From the NCBI GenBank assembly GCA_040223615.1, contig JAVKFY010000025.1, positions 61,357 to 125,356 on the forward strand: a stretch of DNA of 64,000 bases. The letters run 5' to 3'. The DNA comes from JAVKFY01 sp040223615. GTDB lineage: Bacteria > Pseudomonadota > Alphaproteobacteria > GCA-2731375. Position 1 is the first letter of the stretch. Every line of letters starts with the position of its first letter. The notes under the pieces are model-generated. The model searched no databases. It saw only the letters and a list, made by a program, of their open reading frames with translations, and was not told where the DNA came from. Made by a program: the position numbers and the translations under genes. Of this stretch, positions 1 through 8,659 are shown in pieces.

Positions 1-2
1 TG

Positions 3-530
3 TGCCCGGATTGCAACGAGGTGCTCCCCTGCGGCGACCCGGACGTGCAATACGGCAAGACGTTCCAGCGCACGGCGATGCAGGGCGAGCCGGCGCGCGC
101 CTATCTGCTGACGCGGGCGCCGACGCGGCGCGACACCAATCCGCTGCTGGGCCAGGGCACGGCGGCCGAGGCGAGGGCGGCCCTGTCGCAGCGGCTTGGC
201 GCGGTCCGACTGCTGGTCATCGAGGCCGACTGGGCCACCGTTCGGCTGCTGCAACCGGATGGCGCGCCGGACGTCACTGTCCGCGAGGACCAGCACGCCT
301 GTTTCGCCGATCCGGCGCGCGGCCTCGGCTGCTGCCTCGGTGACGGGCCGCGTTCGCAAGGCTGCCTGCCGAAGGCCGACCCGCCGACCGCCATCGTCAG
401 CTTTACCGACGGCGCCGAACGACTGCGCCTGCGCTACCCGGTCGGCGCCTACGAGATCCGGCTGCATCGTGGGCGCGGCACGGTCTACTGGTGCCACGGC
501 TGGGACCGCGCGACATTGGTGTCGAAGTGA
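3..530 (+). CDS. Hypothetical protein, 5' end outside window
   Basis: The open frame runs into the left edge and ends with TGA, so only the C-terminal 175 residues are visible. The visible part opens with a CPDC pair and has further cysteines (GCCLGDG, QGCLPK, YWCHGW), which could mean metal binding or disulfides. There is no clear transmembrane segment. The best internal ATG is at 21, but reading continues upstream without a stop, so this is a truncation rather than a start. I do not recognise the family. It is followed after 37 bases by the TauD-type dioxygenase on the same strand. Confidence 0.6.
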   Translation, partial: CPDCNEVLPCGDPDVQYGKTFQRTAMQGEPARAYLLTRAPTRRDTNPLLGQGTAAEARAALSQRLGAVRLLVIEADWATVRLLQPDGAPDVTVREDQHACFADPARGLGCCLGDGPRSQGCLPKADPPTAIVSFTDGAERLRLRYPVGAYEIRLHRGRGTVYWCHGWDRATLVSK

Positions 531-567
531 GCGAAACCGGCTAAGCTGAAGCAGCGAGGAACCGACC

Positions 568-1455
568 ATGAGCATGATAATCCGGCAACTGGGCCCGTGC
601 TTCTTCGGCGAGGTCAGCGGGATCGACCTGCGCCAGCCGCTCGATGCGGCGCAGGTTGCGGCGATCGAGGCCGGCATGGACCGCTATGCCGTGCTGGCCT
701 TTCGCGGGCAGCAGATCGACGACGCGCAGCAGCTCGCCTTCACGCAGAATTTCGGCGCCCTGGAAGACACCGACGGCGGCCACGTGGTGCGCGGCGCCGA
801 CCGCCGCCTGCCGTGGCAGTTCGCCGATATCTCAAATCTTGACCAGCAGGGCGCCGTACTGGCTGCCGACGACCGCCGGCGGATGTTCAACCTCGGCAAC
901 CAGCTCTGGCACTCCGACAGCTCGTTCCGGCCGGTGCCGGCGAAGTATTCGCTGCTGCACGCCCGCGTGGTGCCGGGCACCGGCGGCGACACCCAGTTCG
1001 CCGACATGCGCGCCGCCTACGACGCGCTGGACGACGAGATCAGGGACGAGATCGAGGACCTGGTGTGCCGTCACTCGCTGATCTTTTCGCGCGGCAAGCT
1101 CGGCTTCGATGAGCTGTCACCGGAGGAGCAGGAGCTGTTCCGGCCGGTGCGGCAGCGCCTGGTGCGCACCCATCCGGTGAGCGGGCGCAAGTCGCTGTAT
1201 CTCTCCGCGCATATTGGCGAGATCGAGGGCTGGCCGGTGCCGGAAGCCCGCTGCTTCCTGGCCGAACTCAACGAGCGTGCGACGCAGCCGTCATTCACCC
1301 ACACCCACAAGTGGCGCGCCGGCGACCTGGTGATGTGGGACAACCGCCAGGTGATGCACCGCGCCCGCTGGTACCGCGACCGCGGCGAGGTACGCGACCT
1401 GCGCCGCACCACCATCGCCGGCGACGCGCCGACCGTCGAACAACAAGCCGCCTGA
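568..1455 (+). CDS. TauD/TfdA family Fe(II)/2-oxoglutarate dioxygenase
   Basis: This 295-residue protein matches the alpha-ketoglutarate-dependent dioxygenase family (taurine or 2,4-D type). The iron-binding facial triad is visible as H115 and D117 in LWHSDSSF and H264 in QVMHRA. An arginine in the LRRTTI segment near residue 280 would bind the 2-oxoglutarate carboxylate. Length is normal for the TfdA branch, and the WDNRQVMHRARWY block is typical of it. Enzymes of this kind hydroxylate a substrate next to a heteroatom and release it. The substrate cannot be told from sequence. The start ATG follows a GAGGAACC ribosome-binding site. A cupin gene follows after 25 bases and is probably cotranscribed. 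Confidence 0.9.
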   Translation: MSMIIRQLGPCFFGEVSGIDLRQPLDAAQVAAIEAGMDRYAVLAFRGQQIDDAQQLAFTQNFGALEDTDGGHVVRGADRRLPWQFADISNLDQQGAVLAADDRRRMFNLGNQLWHSDSSFRPVPAKYSLLHARVVPGTGGDTQFADMRAAYDALDDEIRDEIEDLVCRHSLIFSRGKLGFDELSPEEQELFRPVRQRLVRTHPVSGRKSLYLSAHIGEIEGWPVPEARCFLAELNERATQPSFTHTHKWRAGDLVMWDNRQVMHRARWYRDRGEVRDLRRTTIAGDAPTVEQQAA

Positions 1456-1480
1456 CATCACTCACGAGGGAGAGACCGCC

Positions 1481-1903
1481 ATGACACTTGCCGAGAAGAC
1501 CGACGCGCCGATACAGGGTCCGGCCCACGCCAACCCCGCGACCGCGCCGCGCATCCAGGGCCGCCGCGATTTCTTCGAGTACATCGACCTCGGCGTGAAG
1601 CAGGCCAGCGGCGGCCAGCTCATGGCCCAGGTGATGAAGACCAAGAAAGGCCTGTCGGAGCCGACCGGCTGGCACTACCACACCTGCGAGAGCCAGTTCA
1701 TCTACGTGATCAAGGGCTGGGTCGACCTCGACTTCGAGACCGGCGAGTCGATCCGCGTCGGCGCCGGCGAGTCGCTCTACATCCCCGGCGGCCTGAAGCA
1801 CAACGAGACCGCGACGTCGGAAGAGCTGGAGATCCTGGAGGTCGCCGGCCCGTCCGAGCTCGGCACCGTCCCGGTCGACACCCCGCCCGGCATGAAGGGC
1901 TGA
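1481..1903 (+). CDS. Cupin domain-containing protein
   Basis: This 140-residue single-domain cupin shows motif 1 as GWHYHTCESQ (H65, H67, with Q72 where Glu is common) and motif 2 as PGGLKHNE (H107). A metal centre is therefore likely. The region between is the usual small beta barrel (FIYVIKGWVDLDF). The start ATG is preceded by GAGGGAGAGA, a strong ribosome-binding site. It lies 25 bases after the dioxygenase on the same strand, and the pair may act on the same small molecule. The gene converges on the RTX-type gene with only 9 bases between the stops. Enzymatic or ligand-sensing role is unknown. Confidence 0.85.
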   Translation: MTLAEKTDAPIQGPAHANPATAPRIQGRRDFFEYIDLGVKQASGGQLMAQVMKTKKGLSEPTGWHYHTCESQFIYVIKGWVDLDFETGESIRVGAGESLYIPGGLKHNETATSEELEILEVAGPSELGTVPVDTPPGMKG

Positions 1904-1912
1904 CCCGGCTGC

Positions 1913-3463
1913 TCAGCCGAAGATGAAGTCGTCGGCGCCGATATCGGCGCTGACGACGCCAGTCAGCGTGACCCGCAAGGTCGGCGCGGCGGCTTCGAAC
2001 ACGAGTTCAACCCAGGCACCCCCAGGACCGTCGGTGATAGACAGCTCCGACAGGTCAGACGCTTCGACGAAAGACATCTTGTCTTCGCCGACGGCAAAGT
2101 CGGCGATCACGTCGGCGCCGTGACCGGTTGCGAACTGGAACACGTCGGCGCCATCACCGCCGATCAGTGAATCGTCGCCGACGCCGCCGGTGAGCATGTC
2201 GTCGCCGCCCCCGCCATTCAGGGTGTCGAACCCGGACATGCCCAGCAGGACGTCGTCGCCGCCGTCGCCATGGATGACGTCCGACCCGCCTTGCCCGCGA
2301 ACCGTGTCGTCGCCGCCACCGCCATAGAGCTCGTCGCCGCCGGAATTGCCGTTGATTTCATCGGCGCCGGGCGTGGCGGCATCGTCCCCATCGCCGCGCA
2401 GCGTATCGGCACCGGCGCCGCCAAAGATCGTGTCTCGCCCGACCTCGCCGCTCAGGTCGTCGTCGTCGCCGTGACCCTTGAGCCAATCGTCGCCGGCACC
2501 GCCACGCAGCGCGTCGGCACCTGCGTTGCCGAACAAGCTGTCGTCGCCCGCCTCGCCGACCAGCGTATCGTTGCCCGCCAGCCCCCAAACGAGGTCGGCG
2601 CCGTCGCCGGCCATAGCACTGTTGCCATCGATATTCCCGATCAGGAAGTCGTCGGCGGCGCCACCCGAAAGCGTGCTGCCGCCATCCGCTTCCGACAAGC
2701 TATGATTGATCGACCGCACGGCGTAGCTGCCGGTCGCGTCCGCGGGATCACCCGGACCGCCGGCGACCACCGCGAGATGGTAGGTACCGCTGGTGACGGG
2801 CGCGAAGGTCACGCTCGGCATCGCGCCTTCAGCAGTGGGCGTGCGCGGGCCGAGGGAGGAATCGACCCAGACGGCGACCTGTTCCAGGTCGTCGGTCGCG
2901 CTGACCGTCGCGTCGCCGACGAACGTGTAGACATGACCGGCGGTCAACGTCATGCGGTAGAAGTCGATATCCGTGTCGCCGCGGTCGAGTTCGAACTGGT
3001 CGATCTGGCCGGAGAGCGTTTCGCCGGCTCCCAGTGTCACCGTGGAGCTCAGGTTGTTGGGGATGGTGTCGGTATACAGCAGGCCGCCGTCGATCATCGA
3101 CACCGTGTAGCCGCCCGTCTTCTCGCCGGGATCGGCCAAGCCGCCGGCGCGGACCGCGAGGTGATACGTGCCGCTAACGACCGGAGAGAAACTCACGCTC
3201 GGCATTGCCCCTTCGGCGGTGGGCGTGCGCGGCCCAGAGCGCGAGTCGATCCAGATGGCGATTTCATCCAGGCTGTCGTCCGCGCTGACCGTCGCGTCGC
3301 CGATGAAGGTGTAGCCGTGATCGGCTACGAGCGACACGCGGTAGAAATCGCCGTCGATGGCGCTGCCGCCGAGGTCGGCGTCGTCGATCTCACCCGACAG
3401 CGTCTGACCGCTGCCCAGCACCACCGCCGAGCTCAAGTTGTTCGGCACGTTGTCGAGTGCCAT
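1913..3463 (-). CDS. Secreted RTX-type calcium-binding protein with two PPC-like domains
   Basis: The protein has 516 residues. Two homologous blocks at about 1-127 and 130-255 both contain NLSS.V.LG.G.TLSG, YTF.GDATVSA, GPRTPTAEGAMPSV and SGTYHLAV, and resemble pre-peptidase C-terminal (PPC) beta domains. Residues about 262-441 are hemolysin-type nonapeptide repeats (GGxGxDxL), for example GGAGDDWL and GGVGDDSLIGG. The C-terminus has DFAVGEDKMSF and ends ADDFIFG, typical of type I secretion substrates. There is no N-terminal signal peptide, which agrees with export by a type I system, but no ABC exporter genes are nearby. A surface or extracellular matrix role is likely. No catalytic domain is visible. 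Confidence 0.85.
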   Translation of the reverse strand: MALDNVPNNLSSAVVLGSGQTLSGEIDDADLGGSAIDGDFYRVSLVADHGYTFIGDATVSADDSLDEIAIWIDSRSGPRTPTAEGAMPSVSFSPVVSGTYHLAVRAGGLADPGEKTGGYTVSMIDGGLLYTDTIPNNLSSTVTLGAGETLSGQIDQFELDRGDTDIDFYRMTLTAGHVYTFVGDATVSATDDLEQVAVWVDSSLGPRTPTAEGAMPSVTFAPVTSGTYHLAVVAGGPGDPADATGSYAVRSINHSLSEADGGSTLSGGAADDFLIGNIDGNSAMAGDGADLVWGLAGNDTLVGEAGDDSLFGNAGADALRGGAGDDWLKGHGDDDDLSGEVGRDTIFGGAGADTLRGDGDDAATPGADEINGNSGGDELYGGGGDDTVRGQGGSDVIHGDGGDDVLLGMSGFDTLNGGGGDDMLTGGVGDDSLIGGDGADVFQFATGHGADVIADFAVGEDKMSFVEASDLSELSITDGPGGAWVELVFEAAAPTLRVTLTGVVSADIGADDFIFG

Positions 3464-3594
3464 AGCCCATCCTTCCGGCGCGCGCCGGCAATCACCAAGA
3501 TCACCGGTTTCTGATGAGCGAGCGTAGCCATCAATGCAGGTACCGGCAATACGGCGCCACGCTCTCGCCAGCTACGTCGCTTCCGGCGCTCGTG

Positions 3595-4491
3595 TCATGA
3601 GGCGGCTGAACGGATAGTTGGAGCCGCCGGCCGGTTCACCAGCCACAGGCCCAGCATCGAGACCGCGAAACCGGCCAGCGCGCCGAGCCCGAAACTTTCG
3701 CCCAGCAGCAGCCAGCCGAGCCCGGCGGTGACGCCCGGTGTCAGGTACAGGTTGGCGATCGCGCGGCCCGCCGCCTGGCGCTTGAGCAGATACAGATAGG
3801 CAGCCATGGCGCCGAGTGAAACCGCGAAGGTGAGGTAGGCGAAACTCAGCGCCGACGCCCAGGTCACGGCAACGCGCGGGGTCTCGAAACCGGCGACCAG
3901 CAGCCAGCAGAACAGCGCCCCGGCACCGAGCTGCAAGGCGTTGCAGACCAGCAGCGGCGCGTCCTTGCCGTGGCGGTTGAAATACAGCGTGCCGGCGACG
4001 ATGGCGAACAGCGAGACCACGGCCCAGGCGTGCCCGGCGTTGAGCGGGACGGCCTCCAGGCCGGCGCCGACCACCAGCACCACGCCGCCGAATCCGAGCG
4101 CGAAGCCGAGCCACTGCAGCGCGCTGAACCTTTCGCCCAGGCGGGTCGAGACCAGCGCGGTGACCACCGGCGCCAGCGCACCGACCAGCGCCATCGTCGC
4201 GCCCTTGATCTCGGTCATCGCCAGGTACCCGGCCGACAGGTAGGCGCCGTTCAGCAGCACGCCGGCCAGCGCCAGGTGCGGCCAGGCCGGCCCGATGCGG
4301 CGCCAGTCGGCGCGCAGGCTCGGCCAGAGTAGCGAGACGGCGATCAGCACCGCGCTGGCCACCGTGAAGCGGCTGGCCAGGAAGGTCAGCGGGCTGACGT
4401 CCGGCAGTCCGGCACGTACCGCGACGAAGGCTCCCGACCACAGCAGAATGAACGCAGCCGGCGCGACCAGGCGGGAGAACAGTTCGGGCAG
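3595..4491 (-). CDS. DMT-superfamily (EamA) transporter with non-canonical start
   Basis: This is a hydrophobic protein with the EamA twofold repeat (about ten membrane helices). Examples are ATMALVGALAPVVTAL in repeat 1 and GRAIANLYLTPGVTAGLGWLLLGE in repeat 2. The first ATG/GTG/TTG in frame is a GTG at 4362, but that would delete the first helix. In the same frame upstream I read LVAPAAFILLWSGAFVAVRAG, the classic EamA N-terminus. No ATG/GTG/TTG occurs before the in-frame stop at 4543-4545. I place the start at a CTG (4491) with a GGAG nine bases upstream, giving 298 residues, the family's normal length. The repeat element at 4550 abuts the open frame, so the native start may have been lost. 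Substrate is unknown (small metabolite or amino acid efflux). Confidence 0.75.
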   Translation of the reverse strand: MPELFSRLVAPAAFILLWSGAFVAVRAGLPDVSPLTFLASRFTVASAVLIAVSLLWPSLRADWRRIGPAWPHLALAGVLLNGAYLSAGYLAMTEIKGATMALVGALAPVVTALVSTRLGERFSALQWLGFALGFGGVVLVVGAGLEAVPLNAGHAWAVVSLFAIVAGTLYFNRHGKDAPLLVCNALQLGAGALFCWLLVAGFETPRVAVTWASALSFAYLTFAVSLGAMAAYLYLLKRQAAGRAIANLYLTPGVTAGLGWLLLGESFGLGALAGFAVSMLGLWLVNRPAAPTIRSAAS

Positions 4492-4614
4492 GGCGTGGCA
4501 CTCCGAAGGGATGCCCTTCGTGCCGGCAACAAGATACCCGGGTCAAGTGCACGGGTGTCCGGTTTAGCCCTTCCCGGCCTGCGCCCAAACGTCGACGCCC
4601 TTGCAGGCTCAGGG

Positions 4615-4647
4615 ACGTGGATGGCCCGGACAAGCCGGGCCATGACG
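4615..4647 (+). repeat. Palindromic repeat, copy A
   Basis: This 33-base unit begins ACGTGGATG, ends CATGACG, and has a hairpin core ATGGCCCG/CGGGCCAT around ACAAG. It is paired with an inverted copy 25 bases downstream. The two copies differ in the stem by compensatory changes, so pairing is preserved. It is similar in style to REP/BIME elements of high-GC alphaproteobacteria. Confidence 0.6.
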
Positions 4648-4672
4648 GGTTTTCAATGTTCTTCAATATCAT

Positions 4673-4705
4673 CGTCATGCCCCGTCTTGTTCGGGGCATC
4701 CACGT
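4673..4705 (-). repeat. Palindromic repeat, copy B (inverted)
   Basis: This is the reverse-strand counterpart of the unit at 4615. Read on the minus strand it has the same ACGTGGATG and CATGACG ends and an ACAAG loop, but the stem is ATGCCCCG/CGGGGCAT. The G-C to C-G swap on both arms keeps the hairpin, which implies selection on structure. The two copies could also pair with each other to form a longer stem. Confidence 0.6.
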
Positions 4706-4877
4706 CCAGAAGCTGGACCAATCGGTCGCGGTTCTTATGTCCGGTGCCGCCCGAAGCAGCGCAACCGCCTGAGCGGCAACAGGGAATGGGCAATTACCGC
4801 AAGCTTAACCGGACATCCGTGGGGCAAGTCCGGGCCCGACGACTTGCTCTCGTGGCGGGCTGCCGGCCGGCCCGGTG

Positions 4878-7400
4878 TCAGAACCGGCGCAGCAGGCGCT
4901 CGATGTAGTCGAGCTCGAAATCCGGGCGGCCGCGTTCGCCGGCGCGGCGGCGCAGCTCGTCGAGGATCTCGCGGGCGCGCTGCAGGTCGGACTGGGTCGG
5001 AATCTCGACCCGGCTGGTGTCGACGCCGCCGGAGTTCGTGGTGCGGCCCAGCGGATCCTCCTCGCGGGCCTCGTAGTTGCCCTCGCCGTCCTCGCCGTCG
5101 CCCATCTGGCGCGCCAGTTCCTCGGCCATGCCGCGCATGCCCTGGGCCAGCTCGTCGAGCGCCTTGGTCTGGTCCTGCGCCGCCGGTCCGGGCTGGCCCT
5201 GGCGCAAGGCATCGCGGGCGCCACCCATGTGCTGCTCGGCGCGGCCCAGCGCGTTCGGCGCGCCGGCCCCGGCCTCGTTGAGCTGGCGCAGGATCTCGGC
5301 GAGACGCTGGCGCAGCGCCTCCTGGTTGCCGGCCATGTCGCCCAAGCTGCCGGGCTGCTCGCCGGGCTGGCCGCTCGGGTCCTGGCCGTCGGCGCCGGGC
5401 TGGCGCTGGCCCTTGCGGCCGCGTTGATTCTGTTGCCCGGGTTGCTCGCCGCGCCGGCCCTGGCGCATCTGGCCCTCGCGGCCGCGTTGCGACTCGCGAT
5501 AGGTCTTGTCGAGCAGTTCCTGCTGCTTGCGCATCAGGTCGCCCAGCTCCTGCATCTGCTGCTGCATGCCCTCGGCCTGCTGCGGCATCTGCTGCATGCG
5601 ACCGGCCTGCAGGTTTTCCAGCATCTCCTGCAGCTGGCGCAGCATCTCACGCGCGGCATCCTTGGCGCCGAGCTGGGCCAGTTCGCGGGCGCGGTCGAGC
5701 ATGCGCTTCAGGTCGTCCTGGTTCAGCGTCTTCGCGTTCGGGTCCATCTCGCCCGGCTCCTGGCCCTGCTCGGCCTGGCGCATCGCCTGTTCGGCCATCG
5801 CCTGCAGATACTTGTCGATGGCGTTCTGCAGCTCGTCCATAAGGCGCTGGATCTCGGCCTCGTCGGCATCGCGGGCCAACGCGTCCATCAGTGCCTGCTG
5901 CGCACGGCGCAGGTCGCGCTGCGCCAGCGAGAGCCGGCCGTCCTCCAGCCGTAGCGCCCCCTGCCACAGCAGTTCCTGGGTCTCGGGAATCGCGGTCGCG
6001 GTGCGGTCGTAGCGCAGCCGGCCGATGGCGCTGCGCAGTGTCATGTAGACGGTGAGGTCGTGGTCGAACGTGTCGGGCCCGGTCGATATTGCCGACAGCG
6101 CCAGGATCACCGGGCCGCGGCTCTCGTCGCCCCGGTTCAGGATGCGCCGCTGCTCGATCAGGGCGCGGGCCACCGGGTGGGTGAACTCGCGCGCCGGCAG
6201 CACCGTCTCGACCGCCTCGGAGACTCCGCGCTGCTCGATCTCGTCCTCGGCGACGAGCTGGACGCGAACCTTCAGGCCGGCCCAGGGGTGCGCGGTCAGG
6301 TCGTGGAAGCTGGGCTCGCCGGCCTCGCGGGCATTGATGCCGGGCAGCGGCAGGTCGAGCCGCAGCGGCTCGCCGCCGGCCTCCGGCGCCGCCTCGTCGG
6401 CCAGCTCGATGCGGGCATGCAGGCTGGCGAGGCCATAGTCGTCGGTCGCCTCGTGGTCGAGCCGCAGCGCCATCTGCTTGGTCGCCGACGGCGGCTTGGC
6501 AAAGGTCACGACCGGCGGCAGGTCGGGCACGATCTCGATCGGCCAGTCGGCGACCACGGCCTCGCCCTGCATCACCCGCAGGCGCGTGCCCTCGGTCAGT
6601 TCGTGCTCGATCTCGCGGTTCAGCGTATCCGCCTGGCGGAACTCGACCGGCGCCGCCGCCGGGTCGTCGCCGAGCCGCAGCAGCGCCACGCCCTGTCCGC
6701 CATACAGCCGGGCCAGCAGCTTGGCGCCGGTCGGTACCTTGACGGTGTCGCCGGTCGCCGGCCAGGCCAGCGGGAACGGCGCCATGTCGGTGTAGCTCGG
6801 CGGGTTGATCCAGGCCTCCAGCTCGGCCGGCACGCCGGCGGGGCCAGAAAAGTCAGGCGTCAGCGCGCGGGCCAGGCGCGGGCCGGGCTCGGCCCAGCCG
6901 ACCGTGAGGCCGACGGCGAGCGCCAGGAACACGATGGCGCGCAGGCCATTGGGGTCCATCGCCGGCAAGCGCGGGCGCGGCCAGCCGACCTTGAGCCCGG
7001 CCAGCGCGGCGGCGGCGCGGCGGCGGTGCGCCTCCCACAGCGCGCGGCTGCCCATGTCGCCCAGGGTCACGAGGTCGTCGTCGAGCACCGCCAGCGGCCG
7101 GTGCGGCAGATCGGACGCGGTCTCCAGGCGGCGGCGCGCCTCGGCATCGGTCGGCCGGCGCCAGTAGCGCACCATCCACACGATGGCAGCGACCGCCGCC
7201 AGGGCGAAGACCGCGAGCACCGCCACGTGCAGCCAGCCGGCCAACGCCGGCAAGATATCCATCAAGGCGACGGCCACGAACAGGCCGATAACGCCGACCA
7301 GCGGGGCCAGCGCCGGCCAGGCACGTTCCCAGGCCAAAGCTAGCCAGGCCAGCTTCTGCCGGCGCTCGACATATTGGTTCAGGCGGTCGCCAGGCTGCAT
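4878..7400 (-). CDS. DUF4175 / TIGR02302 family membrane protein
   Basis: This 840-residue protein has two N-terminal membrane helices (about residues 30-85) and a third near residue 155 (FLALAVGLTVGW). A large periplasmic beta-rich region with PxITxAxPP-like segments follows. A long Q/G/R-rich helical region has many EMLxNLQAG, QQxMQELGDLM and GQQNQRGRKG segments. This order is that of the TIGR02302 (DUF4175) family, found downstream of lysA in many alphaproteobacteria; its function is unknown. The ATG at 7400 overlaps the lysA TGA by one base and has GGGAG upstream, so I prefer it to the GTG twelve bases earlier. It is the last gene of argH-lptM-lysA-DUF4175. Confidence 0.85.
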   Translation of the reverse strand: MQPGDRLNQYVERRQKLAWLALAWERAWPALAPLVGVIGLFVAVALMDILPALAGWLHVAVLAVFALAAVAAIVWMVRYWRRPTDAEARRRLETASDLPHRPLAVLDDDLVTLGDMGSRALWEAHRRRAAAALAGLKVGWPRPRLPAMDPNGLRAIVFLALAVGLTVGWAEPGPRLARALTPDFSGPAGVPAELEAWINPPSYTDMAPFPLAWPATGDTVKVPTGAKLLARLYGGQGVALLRLGDDPAAAPVEFRQADTLNREIEHELTEGTRLRVMQGEAVVADWPIEIVPDLPPVVTFAKPPSATKQMALRLDHEATDDYGLASLHARIELADEAAPEAGGEPLRLDLPLPGINAREAGEPSFHDLTAHPWAGLKVRVQLVAEDEIEQRGVSEAVETVLPAREFTHPVARALIEQRRILNRGDESRGPVILALSAISTGPDTFDHDLTVYMTLRSAIGRLRYDRTATAIPETQELLWQGALRLEDGRLSLAQRDLRRAQQALMDALARDADEAEIQRLMDELQNAIDKYLQAMAEQAMRQAEQGQEPGEMDPNAKTLNQDDLKRMLDRARELAQLGAKDAAREMLRQLQEMLENLQAGRMQQMPQQAEGMQQQMQELGDLMRKQQELLDKTYRESQRGREGQMRQGRRGEQPGQQNQRGRKGQRQPGADGQDPSGQPGEQPGSLGDMAGNQEALRQRLAEILRQLNEAGAGAPNALGRAEQHMGGARDALRQGQPGPAAQDQTKALDELAQGMRGMAEELARQMGDGEDGEGNYEAREEDPLGRTTNSGGVDTSRVEIPTQSDLQRAREILDELRRRAGERGRPDFELDYIERLLRRF

Positions 7401-8659
7401 CAGCTCTCCCACTCGGGTTGCTGCGCCTCGCCGATCATCTCGGCGACCGACTGTCGCGGCCGCACCACGGCGAAGCGGTCGCCATCCACCAGCACTTCCG
7501 GCGCCAGCGGACGGCTGTTGTAGTTCGACGCCATGACCGCAGAATACGCGCCGGCGGAACGAATGGCGATCAAATCCCCGGCATCCAGCGGTGGCAAGTC
7601 GCGGCCCAGGCCGAGCACGTCGCCGCTCTCGCAGATCGGGCCGACCACGTCGGCCTGGCTCGTCGCGGCACCGGGCACCGGCGCGCGCACCGGGACGATG
7701 TCATGCCAGGCGTCGTACAGGGCCGGCCGGATCAGATCGTTCATCGCCGCGTCCAGGATCACGAAACGCTTGCCCTCGTCCTTGACATAGATCACCGCGG
7801 CCAGCAGCACACCCGCGTTGCCGACCAGCGAGCGGCCGGGCTCGCAGATCAGCTCCAGGCCGAGCCCGCCGACCGTGCGTCGCACCACTTCGGCATAGGA
7901 TTGTGGCGACGGTGGGGTCTCGCCCTGATAGGCGATGCCGATGCCGCCGCCGAGGTCGAGCCGGCGGATCGGCAATCCGTCCGAGATCAGCGCCTTGGCC
8001 AGATCGGCCATGCGGGCAAAGGCGTGCTCGTAGGGCTCGATCTGGGTGAGCTGCGAGCCGATGTGCATCGCCACCGCCTCCGGCCGGATGCCGGGCAGCG
8101 ACGCCGCCAGCCTGTAGACCTCGTGCGCGCGCTCAATCGAGATGCCGAACTTGTTCTCTTTCTTGCCGGTGGTGATCTTGGCGTGGGTCTTGGCATCCAC
8201 GTCCGGGTTCACCCGCAACGCCACCACCGCCTCGGCGCCGCGCGCGCCGGCGACTTCCGACAGGGCGACGAGTTCAGGCTCGCTCTCCACGTTGAACTGC
8301 CAGATGCCGGCCTCGATGGCCTGGGCCATCTCCTCGCGGGTCTTGCCGACGCCGGCGAAGACGATCTTGCCGGCCGGCACGCCGGCGGCCAAGGCGCCGG
8401 CCAGTTCGCCGCCGCTGACCACGTCGGCGCCGGCGCCCAGTTCGGCGAAGGTGCGGACCACGGCCAGATTGTCATTCGCCTTCATGGCGTAGCAGACGGT
8501 GACGTTCAGGCCGTCGAGCGCGCCGGTCAGCTCGCGGTAGGACGCGCGCATGGCGCCGGCCGAATAGACATAGGCCGGCGTGCCGACACGGGCGGCGATG
8601 CGCGCCAGCGGCACGTCTTCGGCGAACAGGTCGCCGTCGCGATAGTCGAACGCGTCCAT
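7400..8659 (-). CDS. lysA: Diaminopimelate decarboxylase
   Basis: LysA converts meso-diaminopimelate to lysine, the last step of lysine synthesis, in the cytoplasm with PLP. Of 419 residues, the PLP lysine lies in YAMKAND near residue 60. The HIGSQ motif, the GGGIGI phosphate-binding loop, CEPGRS and the C-terminal CESGD and GAY are all present, as in fold-type III decarboxylases. The ATG at 8659 shares a base with the stop of the preceding lipoprotein gene (TGATG), so translation is probably coupled. A GTG one codon earlier is possible. The gene sits downstream of argH and lptM and overlaps the DUF4175 gene by one base. Confidence 0.97.
   Translation of the reverse strand: MDAFDYRDGDLFAEDVPLARIAARVGTPAYVYSAGAMRASYRELTGALDGLNVTVCYAMKANDNLAVVRTFAELGAGADVVSGGELAGALAAGVPAGKIVFAGVGKTREEMAQAIEAGIWQFNVESEPELVALSEVAGARGAEAVVALRVNPDVDAKTHAKITTGKKENKFGISIERAHEVYRLAASLPGIRPEAVAMHIGSQLTQIEPYEHAFARMADLAKALISDGLPIRRLDLGGGIGIAYQGETPPSPQSYAEVVRRTVGGLGLELICEPGRSLVGNAGVLLAAVIYVKDEGKRFVILDAAMNDLIRPALYDAWHDIVPVRAPVPGAATSQADVVGPICESGDVLGLGRDLPPLDAGDLIAIRSAGAYSAVMASNYNSRPLAPEVLVDGDRFAVVRPRQSVAEMIGEAQQPEWES

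Larger units (their letters stand above)
4550..4821. repeat. MITE-like composite repeat element with 18-bp terminal inverted repeats
   Basis: The left end CACGGGTGTCCGGTTTAG (4550-4567) and the reverse complement of the right end (4804-4821) agree at 16 of 18 positions. A further ATGTCCGGT copy lies at 4737. The 272-bp interval has no credible gene and carries two inverted palindromes, annotated separately. It fills the gap between the DMT transporter and the DUF4175 gene, so this is all the otherwise gene-free stretch holds. The element could be a non-autonomous transposon or a REP cluster; I saw no clean target duplication. Confidence 0.55.

Noticed and set aside
2270..3514. A 414-codon frame on the plus strand opposite the RTX gene
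   Set aside because: Its product is a run of V/A/R-rich sequence without motifs, and its boundaries mirror the GGxGxDxL repeats on the other strand. It is a shadow.
3572..4699. A 375-codon minus-strand frame over the DMT transporter
   Set aside because: It is Arg/Gly-rich and motif-free, while another minus-strand frame gives clear EamA helices.
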